Positions 56,301 to 64,000 of a stretch of 64,000 nucleotides of DNA are shown here, piece by piece. The DNA comes from Ostrinia nubilalis (lineage: Eukaryota; Arthropoda; Insecta; Lepidoptera; Crambidae). A program made the translations under genes and the position numbers. The DNA lies in assembly GCF_963855985.1 (NCBI RefSeq), contig NC_087092.1:15996001-16060000 (forward strand). The letters run 5' to 3'. Position 1 is the stretch's first letter; every line of letters starts with the position of its first letter. The notes below the pieces were generated by a model that saw only the letters and a program-made list of their open reading frames with translations, searched no databases and was not told the DNA's origin.

Positions 56301-56761
56301 TTTTTCGAAAAAAGTACCATACAATGGTATATATTTATAATCCTGATAAATGTAGCTTTCATGACATATTTTTTTTATTAGATTATCTCCCATGGTTTAA
56401 AAGTAAACGACGTTTATTTAAAAAAATACTTTTTGGTTTTTGTGAATTTTACTCAATATTTCTATTTTTTTGTATGAAAAGGCAAAAAGTTTGTTCTAGA
56501 AATGAATTCGCCATCCTTTAATTATCCGAAAATGACACCACACTTGCCCTAATACCCATAGTTTTAAAGATATGGGCCTTAAAGTGAAACGCGGCAGAAG
56601 GAAACTTGCCCCCCCTCCCCCTGCTACCATAGGGGGGGCTCCCGATGTCTACCGACGGAAATCTACTCAGGAGCACCCAAAGAACAACTGGTGCAAAAAT
56701 GAGCCTTCTATACCAAAGTGGAGGGGTCTCCATACAAATCATTGCACTAAATTCCCTACTA
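53368..56761. mobile_element. Foldback element 3 (TAGTAGGGAATTTAGTGCAA ends, TAC duplication)
   Basis: Left arm 53368 to about 54476, loop about 54477-55634, right arm about 55635-56761. Arms are near-identical (a 65-codon open stretch differs by two residues between arms). Ends are exact 20-base inverted repeats; TAC flanks both sides (53365-53367, 56762-56764). Each arm holds a run of C/G (GCCCCCCCTCCCCC-type) and a segment reading MGLKVKRGRRKLAPPPPAT. No transposase is visible in 3.4 kb. Confidence 0.88.
54600..55420 (-). pseudogene. Decayed RNase H segment of a non-LTR retrotransposon, in the loop of foldback element 3
   Basis: Minus-strand reading across stops and frameshifts gives LFYTDSSK, GTGPGVYCKHYEHSERLRRF, ATVFQAEFYAI, SQAALKQS, VESRIILDAILKMNK, PGHTRIECKERADSLARQGS and ETIPIGSEL. 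This is the order of RNase H motifs (TDGSK, FQAE.YAI, S.SQAAL, PGH.G..GNE.AD..A) in I/R1-like retrotransposons. A following AITGTQTRHYETNHMSHKMG stretch matches the usual region after RNase H. It is clearly dead. Confidence 0.75.
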
Positions 56762-56764
56762 TAC

Positions 56765-58430
56765 AACGCAACGCAGACCGAGAGAACGATATCGATCGAG
56801 GAAGACCTTTCGGTTCTTGGGTATTTTTATTTATTTGTAACACACAAGAGAAGCAAAAACGATAGCAAGGCTATCAATCGGGAGCGTTTACTTTTTAAAT
56901 GTAATTAGACAGTTCCTATTTGAACTATGTTTCATTGGTGCAAAAATGCGATTTTGAATTTATATTCTGCCCATCTGTAAATGCTTGAATATTTCCTGCT
57001 ACCGCAAGAGTACAAAAGTAGCAGTGATGGTAAAAGGACAGATTTTAGTCAATTATTTAAGTAATTAACATTGAAGGCACGATGACCTGATCTACATTTA
57101 AGTGTTTACAAATTCGTATTAATTTATTTCAATGACTAATCATACAGTGACACACTTAAATTTTTTAGGTCAAATAGTTTTAATCAAATTAAGTAAGTAA
57201 CTAATCAATAATACAACATGTGGTAGTCAACGTGCCAAAAGATTTCCGTCATTAGAATACTGCATCATTAAATTTTATTATTCTGGTACCATTTGATTCC
57301 TTGATATCTTCAGTCCCAAGACTGGCATGTAAAGCCATCAGCACATCACACTTTTGTTTAAATAGCTAAAATTTTTTCCTTGAGTGCTATCTGTTACTTC
57401 AATTTTTGTGTCTCTTCATAATAGTTAAATAGTCTGGTTTTCGGGCATTGTGGTAGTCTTTTGTTTTTGAACATTGACTTCGATAAAAGATCGGTAGCTT
57501 TTTCATGGGTTTAAAAGTTATCATAGTGAAAGTTGGTACTATGACTCTACTTCGACAATCTAAGTTCACTGTAACTGTTGTATCGTTTAATGATCATTAT
57601 GAAAGGTTAATTTCATTGTCGATTTCTAAATGGTCTCTTAAAGTAACTATTATTCAGTCAGCATCATCGCAAATAGCTCCAATTACCATCTCTAGAGAGC
57701 TGGAGTCGTTGGAAATACATTCCTATTTAGGTCTACCTACAGTTGGCCAGTTTTAAAAAATTCTTCTCAAAATGTTATAATTTATGTTGACGGGTAAAAA
57801 ACAATGTAGACAAAAGCCGGTTCACGATTCAATTGTTTTTTTTTAATGCTTGTTACCTCAAAACTCCGTCGTTTTTTCGCTAACAAGAGGTTTTAATAAA
57901 CTGATTTATGTTTATCACTGTTTGTAAAATTTTATAACACTCAAAATTTTCGCCGTAAATAAAACGAACCCATCAGTCGGGTGATGGCGGCCATAAATAT
58001 CCGCGAACTTGATAAAACGTGCCCGTAAATGCGCACGTCTTATTTTGACTATAGGGTGACCAACATGCGGCTTTACATCGTCCTTTGAAATGGGATTTTG
58101 TGACAAAGTTTGATCTTATATCTTATCATTCAAAATAAGGAAGATGACAACTAGCGTAGCTCAGAATTAGCCCAATATTTTTCTACAAACTTATTGCATC
58201 CCACAGCCTACAGAAAACCTCGCCTAGATTCCCCTAACATCTCGGATTCAAAGCAGAACTAGCAAAATGCATACGTTTTAGACACCGAAAACAGACAGCC
58301 GCACTCTAAATTTTTCATTGAATAACTTTTATGATATAGATATGATTGTAATTATTTTAATTACGTATGCATTACTTATTTAAATAACATTCACCCAAGC
58401 TTTTTGTCCCACTTATCCTGGTTAAACCCG
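56765..58430. other. 1.7 kb region without a supported gene
   Basis: AT-rich with short open stretches only. 57910-58090 is somewhat less AT-rich (CGGGTGATGGCGGCCATAAA) and carries no recognisable protein. Confidence 0.3.
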
Positions 58431-58446
58431 ACCTCATGGTGCCACG

Positions 58447-58608
58447 AGCCCCATCGGATGACAACAAAGTTATCTGTACACCGGTTGCCTCCGTTTGGGC
58501 AGCTGTGATTTACACCAGCTCCTCGGCTCCTTGGGCGCTGCACCAGCACGTACTGATTGGCACAGAGATTAATGGCAGGTCGTTAATACCGATCGATTTT
58601 GGTTACCG
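58447..58608 (-). CDS. Doubtful: GC-rich open stretch with an acceptor-like start
   Basis: Minus strand. After CTCTGTGCCAATCAG the frame is open for 53 codons, YVLVQRPRSRGAGVNHSCPN and GGNRCTDNFVVIRWGSWHHE up to a TGA. The patch is much more GC-rich than its surroundings. No partner exon or known family was found, so it may equally be repeat or regulatory DNA. Confidence 0.15.
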
Positions 58609-58674
58609 AACGAATTTTTAGTGAGTTAAAAATACAAGGAAATTGAATACACAAACGCTGTGAAATACCTGGGC

Positions 58675-60602
58675 GATCCCAAGTAGCATTTTACTCCATT
58701 TAAGAGTTCACATTTAGTTCCAATGTGTACTTAAAGCATTAGTACAGTTCACTCGTGATGTATAAGCTGTATTATTGCAATTAATTACACCTATACCTGT
58801 CTAAGGGACTTATAGGAGTGTAGACTAGTGTAGAGTTATACTTTTATACGATTGTTGGTGTTATAATACTCTAACAACTATCCTTTAGTCAGCCATCTGA
58901 CTAAGAGCATTATAGGAGGGTAGACATACGGTAACCGCTGTTTAACGGCCTACTTGTACGATGTTATAGAGCTAGCATTTTAATAGAACACACGTGGTCA
59001 TTTATAAAGCCAAAGGCTGTTATGTTTACTTGTTTTAGACTGTTATACAGCTAGTAGCTGTAGTAGGACTTGTTTGTGATAATTAAAATAACCTTTTTTT
59101 ACTATCTGTACAAAAGTGTTTCAATGGTTCGCATGTACACTGTAGGCTATTAAAAGGACTATATGTGTTGTCCATTAACATCAATAGCAATTTATTTGTC
59201 CACAAGTACTACTCTTATTTGCTTTAAGCTGAACATGAATGTGATATTCTATTACACATTTCCCCAAGCCTGTTTTTAGTTGTTCATGGTGGTTCTGTAC
59301 ATGATGCAGAGGAAAATATTATGCCTGAACCTGAAATTTCCCTTCAAAATATACAGATATCAGAGTGTGATGATTGCAGTTCTAGTGATAGTGAATATAC
59401 CATTCTGATTTGGACAATTGTTTAACCTTTCAAAATCGTATTCCTCATTCCGCTTTGAATAAATTGTCAAGCATAATAAACGAATTTAAACCGGGAACAC
59501 TACCGTCTGATGCTTTAGGTATTCATACTTGACTATTAGTACCTGGGCTAGGCGATTTAACGGACATTAATAGTTTTTATTGCGGATCTCTAAAATTTCA
59601 GTATTTGAAAGAATTAAAGATACACAATTGACCTGAACTAGGTACATCTTAAAGCTGTACATAAGTTCACATTAGAATAAATTTATAGACATTAGCGCTG
59701 TAGTGGTACAAATGTGGAACTTTATATAGATAACAGCATTCTAACAGAACACATGTGAACCTAATATACGCTCACCGCATTAAATTGGAGTTATAACAGT
59801 TCACATAGCCGTATTTCATTTCCACCATTTTGTTGTACATAACCTAAAATATTTACCAAATAAGTCTCCAAAATTAATGCAGATTTATCACAAAATTCGC
59901 AGATAGAGCGATTGAGTTTTGATTTCATGTTATAATTAATTACCGTAATATAATTATAATGCCAATCCAATATCAAAAACTGAAAATTGTAGATTTCCTC
60001 TCAGCCAGTTTTAAATATTTTAAAATGAATATCGCGTTTTTACAGAGGCGCGTAAATATTTTAGCTGTAAATATGTATACATTTCACGATAAAGTTGCAT
60101 TCCCAATGGCATTAACATTATTAAGTATTTAAAACCCGTGTTATTATTTGCATAAATGATTATCCGCCCGAGTTGTTTCCCTCTTGGCACTCACGTACAA
60201 ATACCAAACTAATATTAAAATGTGGAAATAATTTAAGACACACGTGAACTTTAGGTAGCATTGGAGTACTTTTGTCGGACTTTATAACTTTGAAAGCTGT
60301 GCATTTAGCCACTTGTTACTCTTTATTTCACTCACGTACGTTGTATGGTTCACACTGCGTCCCATATAGTGCCGTAAGTCAGCCTTAAGTCCGATGTTAC
60401 TACTTAAACTGCTATTATAATGCTATTATACTGCTAATGTACAGCCATAGTGAACTTAAGGCTGTCTAATTTGTGCCCAAACTGGTTCTATAAAAGCATT
60501 ATAGCAAGCTATACAGCTCGTATACAGCTGACATACACAGCTTGTGGAGTACATGTGAACGACTATTGAACTCTTAAATGGAGTAAAATGTTACTTGGGA
60601 TC
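58675..60602. mobile_element. 1.9 kb element with GATCCCAAGTA ends
   Basis: Inverted ends of about 36 bases: GATCCCAAGTAGCATTTTAC then TCCATTTAAGAGTTCA at the left, complement with AAC for AGC at the right. The interior has many short words around TATACAGCT and TGTTATA. A short stretch near 59285-59520 still reads like coding sequence (CDDCSSSDSEY, then LNKLSSIINEFKPGTLPSDA) but is broken. Superfamily not assigned; a target duplication cannot be separated from the palindromic GATC end. Confidence 0.65.
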
Positions 60603-63600
60603 TGATTAACAGAGAGAGTGGAAAAAAGTAAGTATTACGAGCATCCTGAAATTTCAAGTGCTTAAGTTCGTTTCTTCAAATTCAGGCACTATTTTTACCT
60701 AATACTTAGTGAACTTTAGCCTGGCGTTTTTATTAATTAAGATACACTTTGATTATCTTATAGCAGTGCTATAAAACGTGTAAAATAAATCTCAATCCAA
60801 TATACAAGTGAGAGGATTATATTTGCATAAGAATTATTATTTTCATTGGCATTATAAAAGTATGCAGCTCATGAACTTCTTCTTTTGTTAAGTTGTACAA
60901 GACAAGATGAAGATACATTTGATACTTTGTTAAAAAATCTGTTGCGATGCGGGCAAAGTCACGAGCAACACGTAACCAAAAATTAATCACAAAAGTCAAC
61001 GATTGTCAGTTAACCAATTTATTCAATTATTTTAATCAAAGATGGAATCAATTATTGAGTACCTACTCGTACAATGAGATGGACACTTACAACCAATTAT
61101 TACAATTCAGTGCTGTTTTTGTGATAAAATCGGTCATTATTTTAAACTGCATCCATTGTTGATGCGCACACGCGACGACCAAAATTAATTTAAAATTAAC
61201 CGAAACATAACATCATAAAGTTTAACCGTACTTTTGATATACCTTGAAGATTTTTACATGATACACGTCAATCTCTGATAATTATGTATAATAAATTGTG
61301 ATTAATTGCTTCAGGATTTTGAGTGAGTCATAAATACATGTCGTGAGCGGTGACGATGCGGTGCGTCGTGAGGCGAGTCGTCATCCATGCCAACGCTATC
61401 ATTATTGAATGATCCGAAGATGGGTGCCGTCAGTGCAGTGTCGCCCTCGAATCCATAAAAAGTGGTGCTTTTAATTTATAGCTATTACGGGATAATGGTT
61501 TAGCTTTCAGTATTAATACGTTAAAGTAGCAAATGAAAGTAAGTTTTTACGAAACGAAAGCTCTACCAAATGTTTCCTATAATGGAACTAAAAACCTTGC
61601 TTTTTATACCAGAAATACAGTAAGAAATTCCCGAAGGAGGGCTATCCACCTAACTACAATCAAAGCAAACGATTCCTAAATATTATTGATTTCATAATAA
61701 TAATAATAAGGCGAAACCGGTCAAACCCAAAATAAAACAAAAAGCTCAAACAACATTCAAATCAATCTCCCATTACAATTGACATTCGACGAACCGATCG
61801 AAATGTCAAATAGCGGATTGACATTTCGGCTACTTTTTTCTGACATCGACTCCAAGGCAGGTCCACGAGGACAGCAGAGGCGGGCAATCTGCCAAAACGT
61901 CACTGACATGTTTCAATTAAGGCCTTATTGCCCTGTCAGGATGCCCTGGCAAAACATCTGTCTCCCAACATTTACTTCATGGAATAAGCCGTGCAAATAA
62001 AAAAAACGGAGATCCACTGGTTATTTCGTAACTTATTTGCTGATAAATTATGAATGAAGGACGGTCGATGACCGACGTGTTTGTTATCAATCACCACAGG
62101 CAGTTCACACGCGTTAAAACAACGTTTTTGCAAACGTTTAATCTAGGCAGATAGAGATCTAAAATGACAGCGAACGATTTTTAGAATAATTTAAATTATT
62201 ATCGATAAGTAAGTAAACATAAATCAAATAGCGCGTAAAATCAAACGACTGAAATTTTGCAAAGAGCGCAATGAAAATTAAATACGCTTCTACTTATCAC
62301 TTAAAAATGAATGTATCTGTCATCATAAGAAAAGTTTACGTAAGAAAATCTGACTACGAAATAAATCTATATTTAAATTCTTTACGAGTTTTTTTATTTT
62401 GATTTCATATAACGCGGAAGATGTTATTTATATTTTCCGAGCTTTCATAGAATTTTTGTTTCTTTACACCTAAAGACGAGAATCGCAAAACCGAACCTGA
62501 TTGTCGAGCAAGAAAACACACACAGATTCTATATGTGGCAGAGTATCCAAAAAGGATTTATTACGGCATCCCGTGCATTTTTTCCGTAATTTTATCGCGG
62601 CATGTGGCACAGCTTTTTATGGAAGCAAAAATAAAAATGGAGAGCCGAGAGACTCGTTCCTAGGAACATCGCGATTCGGCAAAAACTTGATACATTTTTA
62701 TGCTCAACTCTAGTTCGACCTTTCCAACAATTTAGCTAAAAGACCATGACAAGATAAAATAATTTATGATAGCAATATAATTTTGAATATTAGATTAGAC
62801 GAGTGTAAGAGAAAAAATAGTAAATCGAAGAAAGAAATGCTACAAACATTTGGAATTGATGAATTAATAAGTAAATCCGTAAGCAATTAGACATCCACGC
62901 CATAACAAATTGGAAACATAGAATGCATATTATTTTATTAAACATATCTATGAGGATTACACAGGATGTTAAAAAAATAGATACAATTTTTATTATAATT
63001 GCTATGAAGATTGACTTTTATAGTCTGTGGATGGAATATTTGGCGCCAATTTTGGCGCGCTAAAAGCAGAAAAAAGTTGCAAATGCTCTCGCGCAGCGAC
63101 AAACTAATTGCAGATAAATTAGTGTTTTATTGGATGTTTAACTGCAAAAAGATACCATGCCCTAAACATTAATTGCACTTATAAATAAAACCGACGAAGT
63201 GTTGAATGCAGTTAAATTCATCTGGTCCATTATAACATGAAATACAAAATCTTGTTATTCAAATCAAATACAATGCCCAAAAATGAAATATCAAACCATT
63301 AAACTTAAACACTACCAAGAAGAAAGAATTATAAAGAAATGATGATCACTTTAAAATATGTATGAATGATAGATAAAAAATACATAGGTTAATTTGGCAC
63401 TAAAATAATATAAATAACTCGAAAGATTTGTAATTTAAAATGACCGTTATGCCGAAACCTATCCATATTACCATTTATAGGCTATAAAACATTTATAGAG
63501 GCGATTATGATTTAGAGCTAAAGTGCGCTGAAGCTAACGGTAGGCTTTAATTTGAAAAGAAATATTACAATTCTAATGACAATTCAAGAGGTTTTTATAC

Positions 63601-64000
63601 AAAATGGTTTCTGGTTCTTGATGAAAACTACATTTGCGAGCAAGTATTAGGCAACAAATAGAAGATCGACTCTATGAAAAGTGTATTCTGTAATGAGTTA
63701 GTTTTATTACTGTTGTTTTTGAAGTTTTTATGTTATTGGCATGATAAAAGTAAAGAATTTTGAATTATAAGTATTTTAGAGGGTAATTTTGCATTGTTTG
63801 GTTAATTGATGAAATTAACTTTATTAAAAGAAAAAAAAAGCAGATATTTTCAGGAGTTTTTTCAGAAGGGTATTTTTCAGGAAAAGTTGAATGTCCTTAT
63901 ACTTGGAGCGTAAATAGCACTAGCTCCATCATTACCATCGACCATGGTGGGCCCTATGGTGCGATGCATTGTCGCACCACCACAGCAATAAAATTTGTTC
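60603..64000. other. 3.4 kb right-hand region without a supported gene
   Basis: Mostly AT-rich. 61340-61460 and 61760-62010 are less AT-rich and could be regulatory or worn coding sequence, but I see no splice-bounded frame. The last 100 bases (GGTGGGCCCTATGGTGCGAT) are also GC-richer and cut by the edge. Confidence 0.3.

Noticed and set aside
53291..56865. Paired open frames reading MGLKVKRGRRKLAPPPPAT and MVYIYNPDKCSF on both sides
   Set aside because: These are arm sequences of foldback element 3. No protein family is recognisable, and the Pro run is just the C/G-rich block.
1..64000. CRISPR arrays, bacterial operons, rRNA genes or integrated viral genes
   Set aside because: None was seen. 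The short clustered words lie in both orientations at irregular spacing, unlike CRISPR, and the sequence is eukaryotic nuclear DNA.

Overview
The window looks like nuclear DNA of a moth or butterfly (Lepidoptera). The sequence is AT-rich, genes are split into short exons with GT-AG introns, and the intergenic and intronic DNA is packed with repeats that I recognise from lepidopteran genomes: MITEs carrying a GTCT/GACA microsatellite, RTE-type and jockey-type non-LTR retrotransposon 3' ends, a tRNA-derived SINE and many small inverted-repeat elements. The species cannot be named from the sequence alone.

Two protein-coding genes can be supported, both on the minus strand. (1) Positions 3790 to 1: the first four coding exons of a TPRG1L-like (hSac2 domain) gene, which runs off the left edge of the window. 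All splice phases agree. (2) Positions 25664 to 10893: a complete AA15-family lytic polysaccharide monooxygenase (copper enzyme acting on chitin), built from eight constitutive exons plus two tiny in-frame exons (45 and 51 bases). It ends in two six-cysteine repeats of identical spacing, each in its own exon. Its start codon directly follows a strong splice acceptor, so an untranslated 5' exon probably lies further right.

Layout: 1-3790 TPRG1L-like gene; 3.8-10.9 kb repeats, including a decayed RTE-type reverse transcriptase inside a 2.5 kb element; 10.9-25.7 kb the AA15 gene, whose introns hold MITEs, foldback elements and non-LTR fragments, several nested with visible target duplications; 25.7-64 kb a gene-poor stretch of transposable elements and unrecognised AT-rich DNA, where no host gene could be supported.

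The most unusual content is a set of large foldback elements. Three of them (22838-24223, 47482-48917, 53368-56761) have arms of 0.6-1.1 kb, share TAG...CTA ends and are each flanked by a different exact 3-base duplication. The youngest-looking one has near-identical arms and carries a decayed retrotransposon RNase H segment in its loop. Several other segments contain clusters of one short word repeated in both orientations, as expected for transposase-binding subterminal repeats. One 2.1 kb TA-flanked element of this kind also carries the remnant of a protein with a PHD-type zinc finger.
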